Positions 39,349-48,025 of a stretch of 64,000 nucleotides of DNA are shown one piece after another (position 1 is the stretch's first letter; each line of letters opens with the position of its first letter). The DNA is taken from positions 1-64,000 of the forward strand of contig NZ_QIRF01000015.1 of NCBI RefSeq assembly GCF_003332825.1, read 5' to 3'. Source of the DNA: Dyella sp. C9. Its GTDB lineage: Bacteria; Pseudomonadota; Gammaproteobacteria; Xanthomonadales; Rhodanobacteraceae. The notes under the pieces are model-generated. The model was given only the letters and a program-made list of their open reading frames with translations. It did not search any database and was not told the DNA's origin. Position numbers and translations under genes: made by a program.

Positions 39349-40581
39349 TCAACGCCAGGCGCTGCCCACCTGGATGTAGTAGGCGTGATCACCCTCGCTC
39401 CACGCCCAGTCGACACCCACGTACAGGCCGAGGGCGCGCGCTATCAAGTAACGGAAGCCGACGCCCTCGGCCCAATGGGTATCGGCCTCGTTGAAATCCA
39501 GCGCGCGGCCCCAGGCGCGACCGGCACCGCCAAAACCCAGCACGGCCCAGCGCGGCGTGATGTTCCAGCGCAGCTCTGCCTCCAGCATGCCGACGTTCTG
39601 GTCCTGGTAGCGACCATAGGCGATGCCACGCAGGTCGATCGAGGGCAATTGGTAGAACGGCACGTCGCCACGCGCGGCGCGATAGTCGGCGCGCAGGCCA
39701 AGTACCCAGCTCTGCCAGAACTGGAAGTAGCCATAGACATGGCTGCGATAGGTCTGGAACGTATTGTCGCTGCCGAAGGCCGGCGCGTAGGACGTGCCCT
39801 CGATCCGCCACAGCCAGCCCCTGGATGGCGTCAGCGTGTTGTCGCGCGAGTCGTAGCTGAGTCCGAGCCCCAGGCCCGAGGCTTTCTTGGCGAAGTCCCT
39901 TGGCTCGAAGAACTGGTAGTCATCCGGCAGGTTGAGACGACTGTCGATGTCCATGTAGATCCAGCGCGCGGAGGCGAACAGATCCGTATCGCCCAGTCGT
40001 TTGGACACTTGCTGGTAGGAGAACACGCCGTCGAGGTTGTAGCCGATCTTGGCCGGCTCCAGCAGCAGCCCCTGTGTGTAGAAATCCAGGTTGAAGGACG
40101 CCTTGCCGAGCAGGCCGACATAACGCCAGGTATCGTCCTTGAAGTGGAAGGAACCACCCAGGCCGTAGGCATAGGTACCATTTTCGGTCTTGAACGCGGC
40201 CACGCCGTAGATGTCGGGCGGCAGGTGATCGCCCTTCTCCTTCGACTCCTCCGATTGCTTGGGCGGATGAAAGAACACGGCGGCGACGCCACCACCGTTG
40301 CCCACCGCGGGTTCGGTGATGATGATCGGTACCAGCAGGGCGCCCTTGTGCTGCAGCAGCCAGCGGGACATGTCGATGTCGTGGTCCTGGCTGTCGCGAA
40401 AATTGTCCCACCACGAACTCTTTGCCGGCGCCGTCGGCGTATCGGGCGACAGCGGATTGGCTGCCACCTGAGGCGTGCCAGCCGTCGTCGAAGCGCTGGC
40501 CGGCGGCGTTTCCTGCGCCTGCACTGGGAGCATCGCCAGCAAGGCAAGCAAAGTCCATGTTGCCGCGCGTGCGCTTGACAT
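39349..40581 (-). CDS. Omp85/BamA-TamA-like outer-membrane barrel without POTRA domains
   Basis: A 410-residue exported protein. Signal peptide at ATG 40581 (MSSARAATWTLLALLAMLPVQAQ); in-frame ATGs at 40650 would only lengthen it. After a Pro/Thr-rich linker comes a beta-barrel with the surface-antigen motif LGLGLSYDSRDNTLTPSRGW and the C-terminal GLYVGVDWAWSEGDHAYYIQVGSAWR ending in an aromatic/Arg pattern. There is no room for POTRA repeats, so it is a barrel-only member. A GGTAGAACTACC box lies 111 bp upstream. Confidence 0.85.
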   Translation of the reverse strand: MSSARAATWTLLALLAMLPVQAQETPPASASTTAGTPQVAANPLSPDTPTAPAKSSWWDNFRDSQDHDIDMSRWLLQHKGALLVPIIITEPAVGNGGGVAAVFFHPPKQSEESKEKGDHLPPDIYGVAAFKTENGTYAYGLGGSFHFKDDTWRYVGLLGKASFNLDFYTQGLLLEPAKIGYNLDGVFSYQQVSKRLGDTDLFASARWIYMDIDSRLNLPDDYQFFEPRDFAKKASGLGLGLSYDSRDNTLTPSRGWLWRIEGTSYAPAFGSDNTFQTYRSHVYGYFQFWQSWVLGLRADYRAARGDVPFYQLPSIDLRGIAYGRYQDQNVGMLEAELRWNITPRWAVLGFGGAGRAWGRALDFNEADTHWAEGVGFRYLIARALGLYVGVDWAWSEGDHAYYIQVGSAWR

Positions 40582-40691
40582 CCCGCTGCAGACCTCCACG
40601 CGTGCACAGCCCGCGGCTATCGGCACGGGTACGCGAGCAGCTTGCATCATCGGCCGCAGGCTACATAGCGCAAATACTCGCAGATCCGGCT

Positions 40692-40703
40692 GGTAGAACT
40701 ACC
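40692..40703. promoter_or_regulatory. GTARWWYTAC box D (barrel gene promoter)
   Basis: GGTAGAACTACC, 5-bp perfect arms around AA. It sits in the gap between the barrel gene start and the end of the DUF2950 gene, so only the barrel gene can be its target. Confidence 0.65.
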
Positions 40704-40768
40704 TAAGCCGCGCAAGGGACAGCACGATGCGTAGCGGCTCACAAGCTGCGCAACGCACGGCTCACGCC

Positions 40769-41665
40769 TCAGTTGGCCGGCTCCACTTCCTGCCAGCTGC
40801 TGTCGGGGTCGAAGCTCTTCATCGACTGGGCCACGGCGGCACCGTTCTTGCCGAGATCCTTTTCGAAGATCTGCCCGTCATGGCTGATCATGAAGCTCAT
40901 CACGCCCGTATCGCCGTATTCGGCTGGCCACGCCACCAGCGCAAAGCCGCTGGTCATGCGACCGTGATCCATATAGCTGTAGGCGCCCCCCGGCGCCGAT
41001 GCACCCTGTGCCGTGAGTATGCGGTAGTGGTAGCCGTAGTAACCCTGCCCAGGCTTCACGTCGGCGAACTTCGGTCCTGCAGGGCTCGGCGGCTCATCGC
41101 CGCTCACCGGCCAGTAGAGGCCGTCGTGCTTGCCCGGACTGCTGACGAAATGCTGGGCGTACTGCAGCACCTTGTCGCCATCGCGGTCTTCGCTGGCGTA
41201 CTCGCGCTGGGCGTCGTAATACGCCAGCAGCGCCTGCTGCACCGCCAGCTCGTTGGAGCCGATGCGACGCGTACGGATTTCTTGCTGGGCCGCCTTGAGG
41301 TCGAAGCGCCACCCGGACTTCCCCTGCACCATCGGCAGCGGCAGCACCCAGTTCTCGCTGCCTACATCCAGGTGCGCGGTGTTGCCCGTCGTATCGATGC
41401 GATGCCCATCGTCATAGCGTTTGAGGAACAGCTCCACGTCATCCTGCTGGATGCCCTCGGTGGGAATGTAGTCTTTCCAGTTGGCGCCAAGCACCTTGGC
41501 CAGCGCAGCCTGGTCGTGAGCGCGCACGGCCTGCACGAATGCGCTCGCCGCGGCATCGGCACTGGGATAACTCGCCTCCTGCGCGATGGCGGCGGTAGCG
41601 ATGAGGCAGCCCATCCAGAGCGCCACGCTCGCGATCAGGCGACAAGCCTTAGGGATGCGATTCAT
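40769..41665 (-). CDS. DUF2950 family exported protein
   Basis: A 298-residue protein with a signal peptide (MNRIPKACRLIASVALWMGCLIATAAIAQ). It shows the DUF2950 pattern: SYPSADAAASAFVQAVRAHD at the start of the mature part, GKSGWRFDLKAAQQEIRTRRIGSNEL in the middle, and GYYGYHYRILTAQGASAPGG with FALVAWPAEYGDTGVMSFMI near the end. Function unknown. It begins 2 bp after the stop of the DUF3300 gene, and this pairing is common in proteobacteria. Confidence 0.9.
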   Translation of the reverse strand: MNRIPKACRLIASVALWMGCLIATAAIAQEASYPSADAAASAFVQAVRAHDQAALAKVLGANWKDYIPTEGIQQDDVELFLKRYDDGHRIDTTGNTAHLDVGSENWVLPLPMVQGKSGWRFDLKAAQQEIRTRRIGSNELAVQQALLAYYDAQREYASEDRDGDKVLQYAQHFVSSPGKHDGLYWPVSGDEPPSPAGPKFADVKPGQGYYGYHYRILTAQGASAPGGAYSYMDHGRMTSGFALVAWPAEYGDTGVMSFMISHDGQIFEKDLGKNGAAVAQSMKSFDPDSSWQEVEPAN

Positions 41666-41667
41666 GA

Positions 41668-43086
41668 TCAGGCTCCTTCTCGCCGACGGAATCCACCACC
41701 ACCTCCACGATTGGGTACGGGACGGGACACCTGCCTGCCAGCGCCGCCGCCACCGCCATGGAAGTTCGACATCGAACGCTGGCTGGCCTGTCCACGGTCG
41801 AACTGCGAGTGCGCCGAGCCCGGTGACTGCATGCCGTTGAAGGCATTGTTGCGGGGACCGGCGCTTTCCCGTCCGCCGCCGCCAAGGTTGCCGCGATTCT
41901 CGCCGCCCCGGTTGCCAGTTTCACCGCCGCCACCAAGGTTGCCGCGGCCGTTGCCACCGATGCCTTCGCCACCACCAGGGCGGTTCGCGCCGGCACCGCC
42001 GCCGGGCCGGTTCAAGGCCGCACCGCTCTCACCTGCGCCACGACGCGCCGCCATCGACGACCCGTTGTTGGTCGATCGATCGAAGCTCTGCAGCGCGCGT
42101 TCGCGGCTGGCATTGGCCGCCGCATCGTTGCCGCGAAAGCCCTGGCGCTGTCCTGCGCCGCCGACGCCCTGCCCGAAACGCTGCCGGCTCGCGTTGTCGC
42201 GATATGGCGTGCCGCGCCGGTAGGCCGGATTGTGGTTCCAGGCGACGTTGCCATTGCCGCTGATGCGATTATTGACGTTGATGTTGTTGTAGCGGTTGAC
42301 GTTGATGTGCACGTCGTTATGGCCCCAGTCGAAACCGCCCCACAGCGAATTGGCGATGGCGATGCCCGCACCAAAGGCCAGGCCCGTGGCCAGCGCCGTC
42401 GCCACCGGATAGGCGTAGCCCGGCGGAGGTGGCCAGTAGGTGGGTGGATAGGCCGGGTAGGCCCAGGTGCCATAGACCACCGTCGGGTTGTAGGCCGGCA
42501 CATAGACCACGTCAGGGTTGGTGGGCTCGATCTGGATGATGGTCGGGTTCGCCGAGCTGGCGGGCGCCTGCTCCACGACCACCTTCTGCTGATCGGTCGA
42601 CTTGAGGTTTCCGGCCTTCTGCGCCTGCGCGCGCAGCCGCTGGACCGAGGCCATCACGTCGTCGGGCTGCGCCAGGAAGGCATCGCCCATGTTCTGCACC
42701 CAGTCCGGATGCGCCTTCATCTGGGCCAGCACCTGGGGAAAGGCGACCAGCGATTGCACGCTGGGATCCCAGGGCTCATTGCCGACCTGCTTGACCGCGT
42801 CGTCACCCTTGGCCTGCGGGTGCGCAGCCGACCACGCCGCCGCGTCCGCCACATTGCCCGGATAAGTCGACGCCATCAGGATCTGGGAAAGCAGCGCATC
42901 CGGATACAGCGCCACCGGCGCGAGCATCTGGTCGAGCTGCTGGTCGTTGAAGACCTTCTGGCCACCCTGGACGGCCTGCGGGCCCGGTGCTCCCTGGGCG
43001 CCCACGGGTGCTGCGAGCAGGAGCGCCACCCATGCCAGGCAACACAGGCACATCTGCCAAAACCACGAACGCCTCGTCGTATTCAT
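41668..43086 (-). CDS. DUF3300 family exported protein
   Basis: A 472-residue protein with a signal peptide, then the DUF3300 core QQLDQMLAPVALYPDALLSQILMASTYP and PWDPSVQSLVAFPQVLAQM, followed by DVVYVPAYNPTVVYG. A proline/tyrosine-rich stretch and a hydrophobic Gly/Ala segment follow. The last about 200 residues are Asn/Gly/Arg-rich low complexity (NRYNNINVNNR, GGGGETGNRGG). Function unknown; envelope location is inferred. Two boxes lie in the divergent promoter to its right. Confidence 0.9.
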   Translation of the reverse strand: MNTTRRSWFWQMCLCCLAWVALLLAAPVGAQGAPGPQAVQGGQKVFNDQQLDQMLAPVALYPDALLSQILMASTYPGNVADAAAWSAAHPQAKGDDAVKQVGNEPWDPSVQSLVAFPQVLAQMKAHPDWVQNMGDAFLAQPDDVMASVQRLRAQAQKAGNLKSTDQQKVVVEQAPASSANPTIIQIEPTNPDVVYVPAYNPTVVYGTWAYPAYPPTYWPPPPGYAYPVATALATGLAFGAGIAIANSLWGGFDWGHNDVHINVNRYNNINVNNRISGNGNVAWNHNPAYRRGTPYRDNASRQRFGQGVGGAGQRQGFRGNDAAANASRERALQSFDRSTNNGSSMAARRGAGESGAALNRPGGGAGANRPGGGEGIGGNGRGNLGGGGETGNRGGENRGNLGGGGRESAGPRNNAFNGMQSPGSAHSQFDRGQASQRSMSNFHGGGGGAGRQVSRPVPNRGGGGGFRRREGA

Positions 43087-43147
43087 GGTGCCGCTCCCAT
43101 GCAGCGTATGCGCCTCGCTGAGCTTGACGCTTTTGCGGCTGCGCCGA

Positions 43148-43235
43148 CTACTGCATTTATGCGGTAGCGCGCCTAGGTAAAACTACCTAGCGACGAGTCA
43201 GGCGAAAGAACGCACGCCCGCAACCGTAAATTTAC
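43148..43235. promoter_or_regulatory. operator cluster with GTARWWYTAC boxes E and F
   Basis: Box E: CTAGGTAAAACTACCTAG at 43173-43190 has 7-bp arms; its core GTAAAACTAC fits the motif. Box F: GTAAATTTAC at 43226-43235 is a perfect palindrome. Flanking them are an imperfect inverted repeat CTACTGCATTTATGCGGTAG (43148-43167) and CTACGTAG (43246-43253). They lie between the divergent DUF3300 gene (start 43086) and outer-membrane gene (start 43328), so both could respond. Confidence 0.65.
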
Positions 43236-43327
43236 CAAGGCCTGCCTACGTAGTAGTTCGCTGGGATGCCGCGCGTGTGCGCTCCACCATAGCCACACCT
43301 GCCAACCGCCAAGCAAGGGTGCACATC

Positions 43328-44176
43328 ATGCGTCATGTCGCACACCCCCTTTCCACGATCCAGGCCGCCCTGCTCGGCTGCACCCTCTCAGCGACGCTGA
43401 CCGTCGCCCGCGCCGATGATGGAAACCCCAACTACTGGGATGGCGATTGGCACGGCAGCATCCAGCCGTATGGATGGCTGCCGGGCGTTTCGGCCAACAC
43501 CCGATTCCAGCTGCCCAACAATGGCCCAAGCGTGGAACAGAAATCGAGCAACAGCCTGCTGTCGAACCTCAGCGGCGCGTTCATGCTCGACGGCACCCTG
43601 CGCAAGGGCGACTGGGGCATGTACGGCGACATCGACTGGGTCGATTTCAGCAACGAGAAAGGCCACTTCACCAACATCGGCGGCCAACGCTTCGGCGCCA
43701 GCGCCAACCTGGACAACTCCTGGGACATGCGGGGCGGCATGGTGAATTTTGCCGGCCTTTACACTGCGGCCCATGGCCAGCAGGGCTACATCGACATCCT
43801 GGTGGGCGTGCGCTACCTGTGGATCAAGAGCAGCCTCGACTGGAACTTCACCTTCACCGGCAATGGCGGCCGGGTGAACATTGCCGACAGCGGCAACCTG
43901 CGCGGCCAAACCCATGTCACCGATGGCATCGTGGGCATCCATGGACGCTGGTCGCCGTTTCCCGACAAGCACTGGTTCTTCCCCTATTACCTGGACGTGG
44001 GCGGTGGTGGCTCGGACAGCACCTACCAGGTGATGGCGGGCCTTGCCTATGGCTTCAGCTGGGGCGACATCGCGCTCAACTACCGCGACGTCGAATACAA
44101 GGCCAGCGGCAGCGACGAGTTCCTCCGGAAGGTGGAACTGAGCGGCCCGTCCTTCAGCGTCACCTGGCATTTCTGA
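43328..44176 (+). CDS. outer-membrane beta-barrel protein, unknown
   Basis: A 282-residue exported protein; signal region MRHVAHPLSTIQAALLGCTL to VARA, then WDGDWHGSIQPYGWLPGVSA and alternating polar/hydrophobic strands (GVRYLWIKSSLDWNFTFTG, VMAGLAYGFSWGDIALNYRDVEY), ending GPSFSVTWHF. A C-terminal Phe is typical of barrels recognised by BAM. About 12 strands are suggested. It is probably a small outer-membrane channel or structural protein. The next gene starts 32 bp after it. Confidence 0.8.
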   Translation: MRHVAHPLSTIQAALLGCTLSATLTVARADDGNPNYWDGDWHGSIQPYGWLPGVSANTRFQLPNNGPSVEQKSSNSLLSNLSGAFMLDGTLRKGDWGMYGDIDWVDFSNEKGHFTNIGGQRFGASANLDNSWDMRGGMVNFAGLYTAAHGQQGYIDILVGVRYLWIKSSLDWNFTFTGNGGRVNIADSGNLRGQTHVTDGIVGIHGRWSPFPDKHWFFPYYLDVGGGGSDSTYQVMAGLAYGFSWGDIALNYRDVEYKASGSDEFLRKVELSGPSFSVTWHF

Positions 44177-44208
44177 GCGCGTCGCCCCAAACCGCGGGAG
44201 CCGTCCCG

Positions 44209-45375
44209 GTGAGCGAAACCGACACCAGCATCTTCGAGGAACCCAAGCACGTACGCGTGCTGAGGCGCCTGCGCCTGATCAAGCCCGAGCATCGCGCGCA
44301 GGCGATACGCCGCGTCATCCTCGCCGTAGGCATCGCCTGGGTCCCTCCGGCGGTGCTCTGCCTGCTTCGCTGGCTGGTGACCCGCGACGACACCGCGCTC
44401 AATTTCTTCGTCGATGTGGCGGCCTACGCCCGCTTTGCGCTGGCGGTGCCGATCCTGATCCTGTCCGAGTACATCATCCTGCCCATGCTCGATGCCACCG
44501 GCCGGCACTTCGTCACGTCCAAGATCATCGACCCCGGCGACAGCGCGCGCTTCGAGGAAGCGGTAGCCTCCACCCGCCGGCTCAGCCTGGGCGTGTGGCC
44601 ATCGGCCACGATGACCATCATCGTCTACGCCGCCATGGCGGTCATCGCCGTCACCATCCGTCCGGATGCGTTGCCAGTCTGGCATCGCTCCAACGGCCCC
44701 TTGCATCTGTCGCTGGCCGGCTGGTGGCACCTGCTGGTGAGCGTGCCGCTGCTGATGGGCCTGCTGCTCGCCTGGATCTGGCGCGTCGGCGTGTGGGCGC
44801 GCTTCCTGCACTGTGTCTCGCGCATGAACCTGCACCTGATCGCATCACACCCGGACAAGGCGGCGGGCCTGCAGTTCGTGTCGTTCTCGCCACGGCTGTT
44901 CGCGCCACTGGCGTTTGCGATCGGCGTGATTACCGCCGGCACCTTCGCCAACGAAGTGCTACATCTGGGCATCAACCCCACCGAGCACGCCGGCGTTCCG
45001 ATCGGCACCGCGATCGTGGTGGTCGCCATTTTCATCTGCCCGCCGCTGGTATTCGCACGCCCGCTGCTCATGGCCTGGCGTCGTGGCGTGTTCGAATACG
45101 GCGGACTGGCCAGCCGCCTGGGCCACCAGTTCGAGGACAAATGGCTGGACCCGCAGAGCAAGGTGGATACCGGCTCGCTGGCGGAACCCGATTTCTCCTC
45201 CACCACCGATTTGTACAGCGTGGTGGCCAACGTCTATTCGATGCGCCCGGTGCTGTTCGACCCGCGCTCGGCCATCGCGCTCGCCATCGCCACCCTGGTG
45301 CCCTTCGGCCCCATCTGGCTGACCGTGATCCCGGCCAAGACCCTGCTGTCCCAGCTGCTGAAGCTGGTGATCTAG
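44209..45375 (+). CDS. multi-pass inner-membrane protein, unknown
   Basis: A 388-residue protein with about six hydrophobic segments (for example AVGIAWVPPAVLCLLRWLV, TMTIIVYAAMAVIAVTI, WWHLLVSVPLLMGLLLAWIW, LFAPLAFAIGVITAGTFA, TAIVVVAIFICPPLVFA, IALAIATLVPFGPIWLTVI). No family is recognised. The start is GTG 44209 with GGGAG 9 bp before it; the frame stays open far upstream across the barrel gene, but only this part has coherent protein character. It likely shares a message with the barrel gene. Confidence 0.75.
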   Translation: MSETDTSIFEEPKHVRVLRRLRLIKPEHRAQAIRRVILAVGIAWVPPAVLCLLRWLVTRDDTALNFFVDVAAYARFALAVPILILSEYIILPMLDATGRHFVTSKIIDPGDSARFEEAVASTRRLSLGVWPSATMTIIVYAAMAVIAVTIRPDALPVWHRSNGPLHLSLAGWWHLLVSVPLLMGLLLAWIWRVGVWARFLHCVSRMNLHLIASHPDKAAGLQFVSFSPRLFAPLAFAIGVITAGTFANEVLHLGINPTEHAGVPIGTAIVVVAIFICPPLVFARPLLMAWRRGVFEYGGLASRLGHQFEDKWLDPQSKVDTGSLAEPDFSSTTDLYSVVANVYSMRPVLFDPRSAIALAIATLVPFGPIWLTVIPAKTLLSQLLKLVI

Positions 45376-45384
45376 GCCGGCGCG

Positions 45385-47100
45385 TTACGCCGGCTCGATG
45401 TGACGCAGGAGCAGGCGCGCGCTCTCGCGGCCCTGCCAGTCGTTGATCACCAGCTCATAGACCGCGCGCAGATGCACCGGCGGCGGCTGTCCGTCGTAGG
45501 CGTTGAACATCACCGCATCATGCACGGCGCCGTCGCGCGGATCGCGCAACTTCAGGCGCAGATGCCGCTCACCCATCACCTGCCAGCTGGCGCATTCGAA
45601 CAGGTTGTCGAATACCGGCTCGGGGAACGCCTGTCCCCACGGCCCCGCCGCGCGCAGCTGACGCGCCAGATCCAGCGACACGGCACCGATCGGCAGCTCG
45701 CCGTCGGTGTGCTGCACCGCCTGCAGCTGGTCCTCGTCCAGCCATTCGCGCGCGAGGGCATCGAAGGCCTCGGCAAAGCGCGCGTAGTCGGCGCTGCGCA
45801 GGCTGAGCCCTGCGGCCATGGCATGCCCACCGAAGCGGACAATCAGGCCGGGATGACGCGCATCGATCATGGCCAGCGCGTCACGGATATGAAAGCCGGC
45901 GATGGAACGCGCCGAACCGCGCAGCTCGTCGGGCTGATCCTCGCTGGCAGGCGCAAAGGCGATCACCGGCCGATGCAGGCGCTCCTTGAGCTTGGAGGCC
46001 ACCAGACCCACCACGCCCGCATGCCAGCTGGGTTCATAGAGCGCCACGCCGACGGCATCGATGTCGGCGGCACGCGCCACCATCACTTCGGCCTCGGCCA
46101 CCATGGTGTCCTGCAGCTCGCGGCGCTCCTTGTTGATCGAACTCAGCAACTCGGCATAACGGCGCGCCTGTGCAGGATCGTCGGTAAGCAGGCACTCCAC
46201 GCCGATGCGCATGTCCTCCAGACGACCCGCCGCGTTCAGGCGCGGACCGATCGCGTAGCCCAGGTCGCTGGCACACAAGGCATGCAGGCTGCGCTGGCTC
46301 GCTTCCACCAGCGCGTGCAGGCCGGCACAGCCCTGCCCGCTGCGCAGGCGCCGCAAACCCGCTTCCACCAGCACGCGATTGTTGAAGTCCAGCGGCACCA
46401 GGTCGGCCACCGTACCCACCGCCACCAGATCCAGCAGTACCGACAAGTCCGGTTCGCCGCCCTCGGCGAAGGCGCCCTGCTCGCGCAGCGCGGCGCGCAG
46501 GGCCAGCAACAGGTAGAACATCACGCCGACGCCGGCCAGCGCCTTGCTTGGAAAATCGTCGTTGGCCAGGTTCGGATTGACCATGGCGTCAGCCGCCGGC
46601 AACTGCTCGCCCGGCAGATGGTGGTCGGTAACGATCACCCGCATGCCCAGCGCACGCGCGGTGTCCACGCCGGCGATGCTGGCCACGCCGTTGTCCACCG
46701 TGACGATCAGTTGCGGACGCGGCTGCAACGACTCCACCAGCGCCGCGCTCAGGCCATAGCCGTGGATGAAGCGATTGGGCACCGCATAGTCGACGTGCTT
46801 CGCGCCGAGCAGGCGCAAGCCACGCACGGCCACGGCCGTACCGGTGGCACCATCGCAGTCGTAGTCGCCTGCCACCACGATGGACCAGTCGCCGCGGATC
46901 GCCTCGATCAGCAGCGCCACGGCCTCGGCCACGCCACCGAGCCGCCCTGGCGAGAGCATGCGCGCCAGCCGGTACTCCGCCTGCTCCGGCGACAGCACAC
47001 CACGCGCGGCATAGACCTGCTGAATCACGGGGTGCACGGAGAGCCCCCAGCCCGAGGGCGTGCCCTGCAGCGGACGGCGACGCAGGCGCAACGTCTTCAC
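45385..47100 (-). CDS. recJ: single-stranded-DNA-specific exonuclease RecJ
   Basis: A 5'-to-3' exonuclease for recombination and mismatch repair. The 571-residue protein (E. coli 577) has the DHH phosphoesterase motifs VVAGDYDCDGATGTA, NRFIHGYGLS, VTVDNGVAS and VTDHHLPGEQLP, and the DHHA1 segment RFGGHAMAAGLSL. The start is GTG 47100, which overlaps the upstream stop (GTGA), giving MKTLRLRRRPLQG; homology begins just after. Convergent with the membrane-protein gene after 9 bp. Confidence 0.95.
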   Translation of the reverse strand: MKTLRLRRRPLQGTPSGWGLSVHPVIQQVYAARGVLSPEQAEYRLARMLSPGRLGGVAEAVALLIEAIRGDWSIVVAGDYDCDGATGTAVAVRGLRLLGAKHVDYAVPNRFIHGYGLSAALVESLQPRPQLIVTVDNGVASIAGVDTARALGMRVIVTDHHLPGEQLPAADAMVNPNLANDDFPSKALAGVGVMFYLLLALRAALREQGAFAEGGEPDLSVLLDLVAVGTVADLVPLDFNNRVLVEAGLRRLRSGQGCAGLHALVEASQRSLHALCASDLGYAIGPRLNAAGRLEDMRIGVECLLTDDPAQARRYAELLSSINKERRELQDTMVAEAEVMVARAADIDAVGVALYEPSWHAGVVGLVASKLKERLHRPVIAFAPASEDQPDELRGSARSIAGFHIRDALAMIDARHPGLIVRFGGHAMAAGLSLRSADYARFAEAFDALAREWLDEDQLQAVQHTDGELPIGAVSLDLARQLRAAGPWGQAFPEPVFDNLFECASWQVMGERHLRLKLRDPRDGAVHDAVMFNAYDGQPPPVHLRAVYELVINDWQGRESARLLLRHIEPA

Positions 47101-48017
47101 GACGCACTCCCGCGCCAGAAGCGCCAGCGATGCCACGGTCGATGCAGCCAGCGCTCGCCGCTGGCAAAGCTCAGCAACAACGGTTGTCGCTGCGCCGCTG
47201 CGAGGATGGCCGGCCACCAGGCAACCGCGATGTCGTCCACCGGCAGGTCCTGCAGATCGACCAGCCAGCCGGCGCCGGCGGCGGCGAAGGCGGCGGTCGA
47301 TCGCGGCGTAGCGGCCATACCCGCGCGTCGCGCCAGCGCGCCCAGTAGCAGGTCGTCACCGATCACGCCGTGCAACGCGGTCTTCACCGTGGCGGGCAAT
47401 GCACCGCCGCCCCACAGCCACAGGCTGTTGACCGGCGGCATGCCGTTGGCCCGGCGTTGCGCATTGACCGGATGCTGATGCAGCAATACCTGCAGTTCGT
47501 TGAGCAGCACCCGCCAGCGGCGCCCTTCGGCGCCTTGCGGCAGGTGTTCGTAAAGGTCTTCGCCCAGAGCCTGCTCGGGAGCGGCGAACACCGGTATTTG
47601 CGTGCCCGGCGCCAGGCGCACGTGCCAGTGATCGGGCGACGACACCTCCAGGATCATCCCCTCGTCCGCAAACACCGGGCGCAGGGGTTCGGCCAGCGCC
47701 AGCGCCTGCGGCATGCCCAACTGCAACTGGCCGCAGGCCAGCAGTCGCGCCCCGTTGAGGTCGGGCTGCACCCAGGCCGGATCGGCGGACAGCCACACAT
47801 CGTCGCCGGCGTCGCCGGCGATCAGTTCACGCGTGAGTGCCCCGGCCGGTAATTCGCCCGGCAGCTCGAAGCGTGCCGTGAGGCCGCCCAGGTAGCCGCG
47901 CGCGGCGGGCGCCACGGCGTCAGCCTTGCGCAGCAGGGCGCGCAAGGGATGCGCCGAGTCAAAGCGCTGCAGGTCGGGCAGCCACAACTCCAGCGCCTGG
48001 ACGGACGGCGTGCTCAT
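47097..48017 (-). CDS. RpfE-like protein
   Basis: A 306-residue cytoplasmic protein of the Xanthomonadales group that includes RpfE of the rpf cluster and is sometimes labelled phosphoglycerate mutase in databases. Visible features are SPDHWHVRLAPG, NELQVLLHQHPVNAQRRANGMPPVNSLWLWGGG and the C-terminal aromatic stretch WLHRPWHRWRFWRG; NSLWLWGGG resembles a motif of cofactor-independent phosphoglycerate mutases. No catalytic function is established. It overlaps recJ by 4 bp and ends the run from the ABC-F gene. ATG 48017 follows the ABC-F stop closely. Confidence 0.75.
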   Translation of the reverse strand: MSTPSVQALELWLPDLQRFDSAHPLRALLRKADAVAPAARGYLGGLTARFELPGELPAGALTRELIAGDAGDDVWLSADPAWVQPDLNGARLLACGQLQLGMPQALALAEPLRPVFADEGMILEVSSPDHWHVRLAPGTQIPVFAAPEQALGEDLYEHLPQGAEGRRWRVLLNELQVLLHQHPVNAQRRANGMPPVNSLWLWGGGALPATVKTALHGVIGDDLLLGALARRAGMAATPRSTAAFAAAGAGWLVDLQDLPVDDIAVAWWPAILAAAQRQPLLLSFASGERWLHRPWHRWRFWRGSAS

Positions 48018-48025
48018 TGCCGGCA

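Noticed and set aside
43328-45375. One long frame running through the outer-membrane gene into the inner-membrane protein, as a fusion
   Set aside because: The first part is out of frame with the clear barrel gene and is Arg/Gln/His-rich noise; GTG 44209 with GGGAG starts the real protein.
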